From positions 150,002-214,001 of the forward strand of contig NZ_FNEO01000005.1 of NCBI RefSeq assembly GCF_900100165.1: a DNA stretch of 64,000 bases, written 5' to 3'. Origin of the DNA: Flavobacterium glycines (GTDB lineage Bacteria > Bacteroidota > Bacteroidia > Flavobacteriales > Flavobacteriaceae). A program made the translations under genes and the position numbers. Positions 9,715 through 18,111 of the stretch are shown piece after piece (the first letter of the stretch is position 1; every line of letters begins with the position of its first letter). Under the pieces are notes generated by a model that searched no databases, was not told where the DNA came from, and saw only the letters and a list, made by a program, of their open reading frames with translations.

Positions 9715-9752
9715 AAAAAAGGTCTTTAATACTATAATTAAAGACCTTTTTT
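9715..9752. terminator. Bidirectional terminator after the xylan locus
   Basis: AAAAAAGGTCTTTAAT and its complement flank a six-base loop (9731-9736), with A and T tracts on both sides. It sits between the GH43 gene (+) and the convergent DUF3826 gene (-) and could stop both. Confidence 0.85.
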
Positions 9753-9769
9753 TATACTTAAACTACAAG

Positions 9770-10432
9770 TTACTCTTGTTTTTTTGCTGCTTTTTCTGCC
9801 TTGATTTTCTTAGTATAATCAGCATACATCTGACGCCAGTTGCGACCGTGATTATTCAAATATTGTTCGGCCTGAGTTTTATAAATTTCAAAAATAGCCG
9901 ATATCTCCTTCATACTTTTATAATCTACTGCCTGCTCACGTGCTTTTTCTAGTAGCTTTTGAATTTCAGCTGTCTCAGTTGTAGTCATTTCAGGAACAAT
10001 AGACTGATACCCTTTCATTGTAAAAGCAACTTTTCCAATTGTATATTTATCTAAAACTAAAGCCACTTGTTCTTCGGTTAAATCTTCTCTTAAACCACTC
10101 ATCAAACCTTCATGAATTGTCGAAGGCATAGCAGAATCGGCAATAATTTGTCTGTGAAGCTCAGAAAGAGGTTTTCCATCCAATGGATTAATTCCTGCCG
10201 GAACAATTGAAGCCGGATGTGAATTATGCCAATCTTTTATTGATGACAGATGCGTCGCAACTACTTGCACTAATCTGTTTTCTTTTGCGCTGTCATTTAA
10301 TGATAAAGAACCAATCCATTCCTTAGCTTTTACAGTATCTTCATTAGAAACAGCAACAGATTGTGCTTTTGCAAACGTACCAAAAGCCATAAAAGCTATA
10401 AGTAATGCCACTTTAATTTTTTTTGTTTTCAT
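9770..10432 (-). CDS. DUF3826 family exported protein
   Basis: A 220-residue protein with a clear signal peptide (ending near TFAKAQ), predicted periplasmic. The mature part is mostly helical, with conserved blocks VVATHLSSIKDWHNSHP, GLREDLTEEQVALVLDKYT and HGRNWRQMYADY, and a lysine-rich tail. These match my recollection of DUF3826, a family found in Bacteroidota often near polysaccharide-utilisation genes; its function is unknown. Here it converges on the xylan locus across a terminator, so it is not in that operon. Confidence 0.75.
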   Translation of the reverse strand: MKTKKIKVALLIAFMAFGTFAKAQSVAVSNEDTVKAKEWIGSLSLNDSAKENRLVQVVATHLSSIKDWHNSHPASIVPAGINPLDGKPLSELHRQIIADSAMPSTIHEGLMSGLREDLTEEQVALVLDKYTIGKVAFTMKGYQSIVPEMTTTETAEIQKLLEKAREQAVDYKSMKEISAIFEIYKTQAEQYLNNHGRNWRQMYADYTKKIKAEKAAKKQE

Positions 10433-10622
10433 AAAATTTTAATCTTGAGGTTAGCTATGCTTCGATAGCGATTTAATAGGTGTTAAAAATACAATTAAAA
10501 AAAGACACAATTTTTATGCCAGCTAATAAAAACCAATTTAATTTTTCCAATCACAACAAAATAAATTGTAATTCGTTACATTTATCTACCCATTAAATCA
10601 ATTTAATAAAAAACACCTACTT

Positions 10623-11123
10623 ATGAAAAAACTACTTTTATTTTCTTTTCTTGTTTTATCCACTTTCAGTTGGAGCCAAACTGCCGAAAACTATTTTGAT
10701 CAGGCAATGAAAAAATCAAATGCAGGAAATACAAAAGGCGCAATAGCCGATTATGACAAAGCCATAAAAATGAAACCCGATTTTGTAGTGGCTTATCTAA
10801 ACAGAGGTATAGAAAAAATAAAACTCAATGATTTTCAGGGAGCTTTGACCGATGTTAATAAAACCATAGAAATGCATAACGACAATATCTATGCTTATAC
10901 AACCAGAGCCAATATTTACTATAAACTTCAGGATTACAAATCTGCTTTAAAAGACTGTGACTTTGCTCTTAAATACAATAAAGAAGATTACCTTACTTAC
11001 AACCTGAGAGGATTAACCTATATTCATTTGGAAGACAAAAAAAAGGCTTGTGCGGATTTTACTAAAGCAGTTCAGCTTGGAAGTCAAAGCGCTGCAAAAA
11101 ACTTAAAAACATATTGCAAATAA
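10623..11123 (+). CDS. Exported tetratricopeptide-repeat protein
   Basis: A 166-residue protein with a signal peptide (ends near TFSWSQ) and about four TPR units covering the rest, e.g. GNTKGAIADYDKAIKMKPDF, NDFQGALTDVNKTIEMHND, QDYKSALKDCDFALKYNKED and EDKKKACADFTKAVQLG. TPRs bind other proteins, so it is a likely periplasmic or outer-membrane-associated adaptor. It is monocistronic, followed by a strong hairpin. No partner can be named from the context. Confidence 0.85.
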   Translation: MKKLLLFSFLVLSTFSWSQTAENYFDQAMKKSNAGNTKGAIADYDKAIKMKPDFVVAYLNRGIEKIKLNDFQGALTDVNKTIEMHNDNIYAYTTRANIYYKLQDYKSALKDCDFALKYNKEDYLTYNLRGLTYIHLEDKKKACADFTKAVQLGSQSAAKNLKTYCK

Positions 11124-11142
11124 ACCTTTGATAATGAATTAA

Positions 11143-11177
11143 AAAAAAGCTGTTTCAATGTTGAAACAGCTTTTTGC
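11143..11177. terminator. Terminator between TPR and DUF4252 genes
   Basis: AGCTGTTTCAA (11148-11158) and TTGAAACAGCT (11161-11171) form an 11-bp stem with A-rich and T-rich flanks. It can serve the + TPR gene and the converging - gene. Confidence 0.85.
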
Positions 11178-11197
11178 TTTTTAAATTACATTGTAAT

Positions 11198-11731
11198 TTA
11201 CTTTTGCGTAAGCTTTTTAAGCTCAGTCCCGCCCGGAATTTGCATTTTATCGGTAAGAATTGAAATATCATTCAAACTAAAAACACCGGTCAGAGACATT
11301 AATACCGAACGATTAATACCATTAGCATCATCATCAATAAACATTATAAACTCATTAAGCTGATTATTATTCCCTGCTCTTTTTACATCAATAGTAATCT
11401 GTTTACCATTTTCATTTACTTTTTTCAACTCGTCTAAAGAGGACGATTTTATATAAGCATCAGCAACCTCTTTCATTTTTCGAGCTGCTGCTTTATTAGT
11501 AGTTGAAAAAACTCTTAAATTATTTAAATTTTGAATTAGTTTCAAATATTGTTGAGTTTCTTTATCAGAAGCATCTACTTTAACTTTACTCATTAATTCA
11601 AACATTTTTTTATTTACAATTACCGAGACAATCTCTTCCTGACCATCAAATTGATCAAAAACCGCTTGCCCGTAAAACGTACCAGAAGCAAAAGCAACTA
11701 ACAACGTTATAAGTACTTTTTTCATTTTCAT
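11198..11731 (-). CDS. DUF4252 domain-containing exported protein
   Basis: A 177-residue protein with a signal peptide (ends near GTFYGQ), so periplasmic or secreted. The rest fits DUF4252, a Bacteroidota family of unknown function: VSVIVNKKMFELMSK, NLNNLRVFSTTNKAAARKM and a C-terminal SLTGVFSLNDISILTDKM. An alternative start two codons in (11725) gives the same signal peptide. Families of this kind sometimes sit with ECF sigma/anti-sigma genes; none are next to this copy. Confidence 0.75.
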   Translation of the reverse strand: MKMKKVLITLLVAFASGTFYGQAVFDQFDGQEEIVSVIVNKKMFELMSKVKVDASDKETQQYLKLIQNLNNLRVFSTTNKAAARKMKEVADAYIKSSSLDELKKVNENGKQITIDVKRAGNNNQLNEFIMFIDDDANGINRSVLMSLTGVFSLNDISILTDKMQIPGGTELKKLTQK

Positions 11732-11932
11732 ATATTTATATTAAAAATTACTTTCTTTTTTTTACTATTACACTTACCATTTTTATGCCAAAAAAAATTA
11801 ACTCATTAAGTTTAATCTTTAAAGACAAAAATACTTAGCTTTATACAGCATTTTAATTTTCTTACTTTCAAAGAAAATAAAATAAATTTAAAGATAGTAC
11901 TTTTAGATTAACAGCCCTAATTTTAAACCTAA

Positions 11933-13369
11933 ATGAAAACACAATACAAGCATTTACTCCTACTTTTTGTTTCTTTGTTATTCTTACAAAGCTGTCAGGA
12001 CAATGATGATACTTTACCAAAAACTACCGACCTTGAGGTTCAAAAATTTATTTGGAGAGGACTAAATCAAATGTACTTGTGGCAGTCTGATGTTCCGGAT
12101 TTAGCTAATAACAGATTTGCTAATAATTTAGAATATGAAAATTTTCTAAAACAATATTCACCAGAAGATTTATTTGAAAATTTACTTTACAGACCACCAA
12201 GTAAATACAGCACAGGTGTAGTTGACAGATTTAGCTGGATTGTTAACGATTATCTTACTCTTGAACAGCAATTACAGGGAACTTCAAAAAACAATGGTGT
12301 AGAATTTGGCTTGAGCCTTGTCACTCAAAACAGCAACCAGGTTATTGGTTATATACGTTATATTATTCCAAATTCGGATGCTGCTAATAAAAACATTCAG
12401 CGTGGTGAAGTTTTTTACGGCGTTAATGGCACGAGTTTAACCTTAAATAATTATGCAGACTTATTATTTAGTGCTGATGAAAATTATACACTCAATTTTG
12501 CCAACCTAACTTATGATACCAACAACAATCCTGTAATTACTCCAAATGGTAAGAATCTCAATTTGACCAAAACAACCTTAGCTGAAAATCCAATTTTAAT
12601 TAAAAAAGTAATTACAAGTGGCACACATAAAATTGGTTATCTTATGTACAATGGTTTCTATCCCGGTTACGACACACAACTCAATGATGCTTTTGGATAC
12701 TTTAAAACAGAAGGCATCACCGATTTGGTTTTAGATTTAAGATACAATGGTGGAGGTGCTGTATCTTCAGCAGTTCGTTTAGCCAGTATGATTACAGGAC
12801 AATTTAAGGGACAGGTTTTTAATGAATTGGCATACAATGAAAGAAAATCTTACCTTAACCAAAAATATCTTTTCATTAGTACTTTAAATGAAGCATCTCT
12901 AAACAGCTTGAATCTTTCTAAAGTATATATATTAACAACTGGCAGCACTGCTTCTGCAAGCGAACTCATCATAAACGGACTTAATCCTTATATAAACGTA
13001 GTTCAGATAGGTGATTATACTTATGGGAAAAATGTTGCTTCGGTTACTCTTTACGACTCTCCCAGCTTTACCAAAACCGGTGTAAACCCAAATCATCGTT
13101 ATGCTATGCAGCCTATAGTGGCACATTCGGTAAACTCAGAAGGTTTTGGTGATTATTTAGACGGACTAACTCCGGATTATCAACTAACTGAAAGGATAAA
13201 AACTTTAGGTGTTCTTGGAGACACTAACGAACCTTTATTAAGTACCGCAATTGGAAAAATCACAGGAACTGCTAAATTCATTGTACCCGAAAAAACAACA
13301 ACCGATTTAAAACTCCTAAATGATTCCAAAACATTAAAAGGAATGAATATGATGTATTTTAAACCTTAA
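11933..13369 (+). CDS. S41 family peptidase, lipoprotein
   Basis: A C-terminal-processing-type serine protease of 478 residues, anchored by a lipobox (LQSC). An N-terminal helical part precedes a PDZ-like region (about 110-190, with GEVFYGVNGTSL) and the S41 catalytic core. The core has DLVLDLRYNGGGAVSSA, the nucleophile S341 in GSTASASE and K366 in YGKNVAS; the 25-residue Ser-Lys spacing equals that in Tsp/Prc. It should act in the periplasm or on the cell surface on exported proteins. It is monocistronic with a terminator behind. Confidence 0.92.
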   Translation: MKTQYKHLLLLFVSLLFLQSCQDNDDTLPKTTDLEVQKFIWRGLNQMYLWQSDVPDLANNRFANNLEYENFLKQYSPEDLFENLLYRPPSKYSTGVVDRFSWIVNDYLTLEQQLQGTSKNNGVEFGLSLVTQNSNQVIGYIRYIIPNSDAANKNIQRGEVFYGVNGTSLTLNNYADLLFSADENYTLNFANLTYDTNNNPVITPNGKNLNLTKTTLAENPILIKKVITSGTHKIGYLMYNGFYPGYDTQLNDAFGYFKTEGITDLVLDLRYNGGGAVSSAVRLASMITGQFKGQVFNELAYNERKSYLNQKYLFISTLNEASLNSLNLSKVYILTTGSTASASELIINGLNPYINVVQIGDYTYGKNVASVTLYDSPSFTKTGVNPNHRYAMQPIVAHSVNSEGFGDYLDGLTPDYQLTERIKTLGVLGDTNEPLLSTAIGKITGTAKFIVPEKTTTDLKLLNDSKTLKGMNMMYFKP

Positions 13370-13382
13370 AATTCACACATAA

Positions 13383-13412
13383 AAAAAGGCTTTCAGAAAT
13401 GAAAGCCTTTTT
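13383..13412. terminator. Bidirectional terminator between S41 peptidase and TonB receptor
   Basis: AAAAAGGCTTTCA and TGAAAGCCTTTTT form a 13-bp stem with a four-base loop between two convergent genes. Confidence 0.88.
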
Positions 13413-13431
13413 CGAACCCTAAATACCAATC

Positions 13432-15345
13432 TTACAAATTAATATTCAACCCTAATTTAAAGTTTCTTCCTCGGGTAGTATACCCAATTACCTCATAAAA
13501 ATCTTCATTTAAAATATTTGTAGCTGTTGCAAACACAGTCATTCGGTTTTTTATTAACTCATATTTAGCTGTTGCATTGAGTAATTTATATGCAGCTGTA
13601 ACAATCGAAGTTTGTTCATAAGTAATCGGATCAAATAAAGCATCAGGCTTTTTATCAACAAATTGATAACTTACATTGAAAAAAGTTCGGGTAGTTGGCT
13701 GGTACTCTACAGAAGCATTTACTTTATGTCTTGGCACATACAAATCCAAAGCCTTTTCTACCTGAGTAAAAGTATAATTTCCTCTCAACTTTAATTGATT
13801 AGTCAAAGCATAGGTAAACATTGTCTCAATACCTTTTGCATTATACTTCCCATCAATATTATCATAGCCTCCGGAAAGAAAAACAATAGAATTAGCTTCC
13901 TGTCTGTAAAAAGCTACTGCATTTAAATTGATTTTTTTATTCCATAAATCCAATTCAAAACCGGCTTCAACCGTACTGTTTCTTTCAGGTTTTAAATCTA
14001 AATTCCCATAAAAAGAGGCATACAACTGATACAAACTTGGTGTAATATAAGCTGTACTGTACGAACTCACTAATTTCAAAGGAATATCTGAGAAAGAAAA
14101 TGAAGGGTTGATGTTGTACACAAAATTGTTTCCGTATTTACTATGAATATTCAATCTTGCTCCGGCATTCACATTCAATCCAAAATCAGAATTATAAACT
14201 AGTGTAGCATAGGGATCAATGATATTGAATTTAGCCAACTCCTTTTGAATATCTCCGTAAGGTGTTAAATTAACCATATCGAAAAACTGAAATTGCCCCC
14301 CGCCTATCACAAATAATTCTTCTGCAATTTGATATTTATTAAACGCATCTGCATTTACGTTTCTTGATTTATAAGTAGATAAACTTCCATAATTAAATGA
14401 ATCCCTGTTCATCCACCCCGCAGCGGTATTAATTACTAATTCTCCTTTTTCATATTTATATTTTGGAGAAAAACCTACACGATATTGCTCTGACTTACCA
14501 TAATTATACAAATCATCGGCAAAAGCATCTGCATCAAAATCATATTTAAGACGATCATAATTAGCAAAAAAATCAAAGCTTAATTGCTTTGTTGGTGTAA
14601 ATCCAAATTTTACAATACTATTCACTCTGGAAGAACCATCATTTTCAAATTTTTCTGAATCAGAAAGCGGTCTTGCCTGAGACATTCCATCAACTTCAGA
14701 ACTGTTCAAGGCGCCAAAATAATTAAACTTGTCTGTTTTCCCATTAAATGAAAATCCCTGATTATATTCCTGAGCCGAATAATTCTTTTCCTGAGCAGTT
14801 GTTTGTGTCCCTATATTTAGATACACATTTCCGGAAACGGCTTTCTTTTCTGCTTTTTTCAAAGTAATATTAATCACACCTGTTGCCGCTCCCGTACCAT
14901 AAAGCGTACTGGCAGCACCTTTCATTACCTCAATACTTTCAACCTGTTCCGCTGGAATTAAACGCAAATCATATTCTAAATTGATATTAGAAGCATCAGT
15001 TACCGGAATACCATCAATTAAAATTAAAGTTTGACGATTGCGCCCCCCACGAATAGAATATTTCAAATCTTTTCCCGCTGCGCTTTGATTTCCGTTAATT
15101 TCAACCCCTGTAACGGTACTTAAAACCTGAGCTATGGATTGCCCCGGTCTTTTCTTCAAATCATCTGACGTGATTTTTACAATTACCTTTCCGGATTTTT
15201 CTTTTGGTAATGCAAACTTAGAATCCGAAATAACAACCTCATCTAATTCATTGGCTCCAGACAGAACAACTCCTTTTTTTTGTGCCAAAGCACATGTACT
15301 TATTAATACGAATAACGCACTAATACGAACGATTTTTTTGTTCAT
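13432..15345 (-). CDS. btuB: BtuB-like TonB-dependent vitamin B12 receptor
   Basis: An outer-membrane TonB-dependent receptor, most likely for cobalamin or a corrinoid. It begins with a signal peptide (ending near TCALAQ), a TonB-box-like ELDEVVISDS, a plug domain with RGGRNRQTLILIDGIPV and EVMKGAASTLYGTGAATGVI, and then a barrel of about 500 residues ending in F/L-rich strands. At about 640 residues it is BtuB-sized, shorter than SusC-type receptors. The start at 15345 (MNKKIVR) is chosen over 15357 because it gives a normal signal-peptide n-region. The decisive clue to substrate is the cobalamin riboswitch in its leader (15452-15690). Confidence 0.9.
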   Translation of the reverse strand: MNKKIVRISALFVLISTCALAQKKGVVLSGANELDEVVISDSKFALPKEKSGKVIVKITSDDLKKRPGQSIAQVLSTVTGVEINGNQSAAGKDLKYSIRGGRNRQTLILIDGIPVTDASNINLEYDLRLIPAEQVESIEVMKGAASTLYGTGAATGVINITLKKAEKKAVSGNVYLNIGTQTTAQEKNYSAQEYNQGFSFNGKTDKFNYFGALNSSEVDGMSQARPLSDSEKFENDGSSRVNSIVKFGFTPTKQLSFDFFANYDRLKYDFDADAFADDLYNYGKSEQYRVGFSPKYKYEKGELVINTAAGWMNRDSFNYGSLSTYKSRNVNADAFNKYQIAEELFVIGGGQFQFFDMVNLTPYGDIQKELAKFNIIDPYATLVYNSDFGLNVNAGARLNIHSKYGNNFVYNINPSFSFSDIPLKLVSSYSTAYITPSLYQLYASFYGNLDLKPERNSTVEAGFELDLWNKKINLNAVAFYRQEANSIVFLSGGYDNIDGKYNAKGIETMFTYALTNQLKLRGNYTFTQVEKALDLYVPRHKVNASVEYQPTTRTFFNVSYQFVDKKPDALFDPITYEQTSIVTAAYKLLNATAKYELIKNRMTVFATATNILNEDFYEVIGYTTRGRNFKLGLNINL

Positions 15346-15451
15346 TTTAAAAAACATTTAATAACAGCTTAACTGTTACATGACTAATAAATGGGAGAAA
15401 AGCATAGAATTACCCATACCCAAACCTTTTTTCCCGAAAGTTTGATACTCG

Positions 15452-15690
15452 ATGCATTAGGCAGGTCTCCTGGCTTGCATCCTGTTGTTGACCTTCCCAT
15501 TCCATTTTAGATTTAGGATTTTTGATTTTAGATATAACTAAAATCTGAATTCTAAAATCTACAATTAAAACAGTGGTTTTGTAGATAACAACAAGCTTAA
15601 TAGCTTACAGTTGCGGGTACAGCTCAGGTGTCTAACCTGATTCCCTTTTAATGCTAAATCCTTAACAAGGACATAGCAACCATAATACGA
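15452..15690 (-). promoter_or_regulatory. Cobalamin (adenosylcobalamin) riboswitch
   Basis: Read on the minus strand, this leader has the B12-box region in order: GGGAATCAGGT..., then CCTGAGCTGTACCCGCAACTGTAA, here given only in part (ACCCGCAACTGTAA), then CCACTG, GGGAAGGT, and finally AGCCAGGAGACCTGCC near 15460-15476. The order and spacing match the cobalamin riboswitch family. The arm between CCACTG (ends 15571) and GGGAAGG (about 15493-15499) is enlarged to about 70 bases of AT-rich near-palindrome. It should switch off the TonB receptor gene when cobalamin is plentiful. Confidence 0.93.
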
Positions 15691-15786
15691 TGGCAAAGAT
15701 AAAACTTAATTTAGCTAAAAATCAAATTTATATAGCCCCATTCAAAATGTCACAAACTATTGTTTTTCAACAAATAAGCTTTATAT

Positions 15787-15835
15787 CAAAAAAAACAAAC
15801 CCCGAAATTGCCCAAAAACGAGTCAAAAACGGGGT
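15787..15835 (-). terminator. Probable terminator of mazG
   Basis: On the minus strand ACCCCG (15835-15830) pairs with CGGGGT (15804-15799) across a long loop and is followed by a run of Ts. It sits between mazG and the riboswitch. The stem is only 6 bp, so this is a moderate call. Confidence 0.45.
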
Positions 15836-15916
15836 AATCCTTTCTTTTAAAGTGTGAAAACAAAAACGGTATCCTCTTTTCTTTATTTTGTCTTTTAATA
15901 TAGTTTAACTCAACTG

Positions 15917-16690
15917 TTATAGCTTCTTCGCTTCTTCCCAAAAAACATCCATCTCTGCAAGCGTCATGTCTTTTAAGGACTTGCCTACTATTTCGGCTTT
16001 GCTTTCCAGGTATTGAAAACGTTTAATGAATTTTTTGTTAGTTCGTTCCAAAGCATCTTCGGGATTAACATTCAGAAAACGGGCATAATTAATCATTGAA
16101 AACAGCACATCTCCAAATTCTGATTCTATTGCATCCTGATTTCCCGATGCTACCTCCTGCTGTAGTTCTTGTAATTCTTCCTGTACCTTGTCCCACACCT
16201 GATGCGGTTCTTCCCAATCAAAACCTACTCCTTTTACTTTATCCTGAATTCGGCTGGCTTTGACTAAAGCGGGTAAACTTCGGGGTACTCCCTCTAAAAC
16301 TGATTTTTTACCTTCTTTGAGTTTTAATTTTTCCCAGTTTTGTTTGACTTCCTCTTCGTCTTTTACCACAGTATCGCTATAAATATGAGGATGACGATGA
16401 ATCAATTTTTCACAAATGTCATTACAAACATCAGCGATATCAAAATCGTTGGTTTCACTTCCTATTTTGGCATAAAAAACAATATGCAGCAACAAATCCC
16501 CTAACTCTTTTTTGACTTCATTTAAATTATTATCCAAGATAGCATCTCCTAATTCATAAGTCTCTTCTATTGTCAGATGTCTTAGAGTCTGTAAAGTTTG
16601 TTTTTTATCCCAGGGACATTTTTCACGCAAATCATCCATGATTGCTAATAATCTCTCAAAAGCCTGTAATTGTATTTGCCTTGTGTTCAT
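15917..16690 (-). CDS. mazG: MazG nucleoside triphosphate pyrophosphohydrolase
   Basis: A house-cleaning enzyme that hydrolyses (d)NTPs, including damaged ones, to NMP and PPi. The 257-residue length fits the two-domain MazG family. The first domain has CPWDKKQTLQTLRHLTIEE followed by EETYELGDA and KKELGDLLLH, which carry the metal-binding EExxE...ExxD acidic residues. The second repeats the pattern with EELQELQQE and ESEFGDVLFSM. It is cytoplasmic and read in the same direction as DUF5606 and def. Confidence 0.95.
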   Translation of the reverse strand: MNTRQIQLQAFERLLAIMDDLREKCPWDKKQTLQTLRHLTIEETYELGDAILDNNLNEVKKELGDLLLHIVFYAKIGSETNDFDIADVCNDICEKLIHRHPHIYSDTVVKDEEEVKQNWEKLKLKEGKKSVLEGVPRSLPALVKASRIQDKVKGVGFDWEEPHQVWDKVQEELQELQQEVASGNQDAIESEFGDVLFSMINYARFLNVNPEDALERTNKKFIKRFQYLESKAEIVGKSLKDMTLAEMDVFWEEAKKL

Positions 16691-16712
16691 TGAATATAGT
16701 TTTGTGTAAAAA

Positions 16713-16757
16713 TAAGAAATCCTGTGTTCTAATGAATTTAGTACACAGGATTTCTTA
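16713..16757 (-). terminator. Terminator after the DUF5606 gene
   Basis: TAAGAAATCCTGTGT (16713-16727) and ACACAGGATTTCTTA (16743-16757) form a 15-bp stem. On the minus strand it is followed by TTTTT, so it ends the DUF5606 transcript before mazG. Confidence 0.85.
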
Positions 16758-16774
16758 TAAAAATTCAGAATTAA

Positions 16775-17245
16775 TTATTCTGTTACTTTTTTAGCTTTTT
16801 TTGGTTTTTCAGCAGCAGTTTCTTCAGCAACAGCAACCTCAACCACTTCTTCTACCGGAGCTTCTTCAACAACTAAACCTTTAGCTTGCAAAGTGTTGTA
16901 CCAGTTTAAAATTTTCTTAATATCTGAAGCATATACTCTTTCTTCATCATAATTAGGTAAAACTTCTTTAAAGTAAGCTGCCAAAGTTGTATTGTCTTCT
17001 TTATGAGAAATAGCAGGACCGTTATTTTCTTTTTCAGCAATATTAGCCATTACTTCTTTTAACGGTTTCTCACCTTCGTAAGTGTAGACTGAAATTTCAG
17101 ATAACAAACTCACATTACTTTTTAAATTTACTGTGATTTTTTTTCCATCAACTAATGATTCCGCCACAAAACCGGTACGTGTTTGTACTTTTAAAACATA
17201 TAAACCCGGTTTCCCTGAAATCGCTAATATTTTTTCTAAATTCAT
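16775..17245 (-). CDS. DUF5606 domain-containing protein
   Basis: A 156-residue cytoplasmic protein of unknown function, a family confined to Bacteroidota as far as I recall. The N-terminal part (MNLEKILAISGKPGLYVL, TRTGFVAESL) resembles a small barrel. A middle helix region contains ASDIKKILNWYNTL, and the last 30 residues are a low-complexity Glu/Ala/Val tail ending in Lys-rich sequence. It lies between def and mazG; in flavobacteria I recall the order ruvX-def-DUF5606-mazG, which suggests a conserved housekeeping role. Confidence 0.8.
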   Translation of the reverse strand: MNLEKILAISGKPGLYVLKVQTRTGFVAESLVDGKKITVNLKSNVSLLSEISVYTYEGEKPLKEVMANIAEKENNGPAISHKEDNTTLAAYFKEVLPNYDEERVYASDIKKILNWYNTLQAKGLVVEEAPVEEVVEVAVAEETAAEKPKKAKKVTE

Positions 17246-17325
17246 GCTTTATTAATTATTATTAAGAATTGATTTTTTTTATTATCTGTCTGTATTTGGT
17301 CAAAAACAATACCAAAAATAGTTTT

Positions 17326-17913
17326 TTACCTAACTTTTTTACCAAAGAAACGCATTCTGTAATCCTGGAATGTTTTCCCTTCCATGATATTTTTCAGCTT
17401 TCCTTTAATTAATCTTTTTTTCAGAGAAGATATTTTGTCCGTGAATAAAATTCCCTCGATATGATCGTATTCGTGCTGAATAACACGAGCAATCAAACCA
17501 TCGAATACCTCAGTTTTCATCACGAAATCTTCTTCACAATATTCGAGGGTAACTCTTTCTTTACGATAAACATCCTCACGCACATCCGGAATACTCAAAC
17601 ATCCTTCATTAAAAGCCCACTCTTCACCTTCTTCTTTAATGATTTTCGCATTAATAAAAGTACGTTTGAATCCTTTTAACTGTTTTTGTTCATCAGCCTT
17701 TAAATCTTCGTCATCACTAAAAGGTGTAGCATCTATAACAAATAAACGTATCGCAAGTCCTACTTGTGGTGCAGCCAGTCCTACTCCGGAAGCATTATAC
17801 ATAGTCTCGTACATATTAGCGATAGTTTCTTTCAAATTAAGATACTCTGGAGTTATTTCGGCTCCTACCTTTCTTAAAACCGGATCACCATATCCTACAA
17901 TTGGTAAAATCAT
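17326..17913 (-). CDS. def: Peptide deformylase
   Basis: Removes the formyl group from the N-terminal methionine of new proteins. The 195 residues hold all three metal-site motifs: GVGLAAPQVG (motif I), EGCLSIPDV (motif II, metal Cys) and QHEYDHIEG (motif III, two metal His and the catalytic Glu). There is an insert of acidic residues (FSDDEDLKADEQKQLKG) after motif I that is usual in Bacteroidota enzymes. A -7-like box (CAAAAATA on the + strand, 17975-17982) lies upstream. Confidence 0.97.
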   Translation of the reverse strand: MILPIVGYGDPVLRKVGAEITPEYLNLKETIANMYETMYNASGVGLAAPQVGLAIRLFVIDATPFSDDEDLKADEQKQLKGFKRTFINAKIIKEEGEEWAFNEGCLSIPDVREDVYRKERVTLEYCEEDFVMKTEVFDGLIARVIQHEYDHIEGILFTDKISSLKKRLIKGKLKNIMEGKTFQDYRMRFFGKKVR

Positions 17914-18063
17914 TGTTGTTGTATTAAATATTATTAACCTTATATCAAGGCTTAAGCCTTAAATTTAGGATTGCCAAAAATAGTAAATTTTAAACAATGC
18001 TTAAAGGGAATAAAGATAAATAGTATTTAAAAATTTAATCCTAAAACTATCTTAATTTATCCT

Positions 18064-18092
18064 ATTGATAAATCTCACAATTCATACCTTTG
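18064..18092 (+). promoter_or_regulatory. Bacteroidota-type promoter of the FUSC gene
   Basis: ATTG (18064-18067) and TACCTTTG (18085-18092) are spaced by 17 bases, fitting the TTTG/TAnnTTTG consensus of Bacteroidota promoters. The expected start of transcription lies about 12-15 bases before the ATG at 18112. Confidence 0.6.
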
Positions 18093-18111
18093 TAAATAAT
18101 CCTAAATATTT

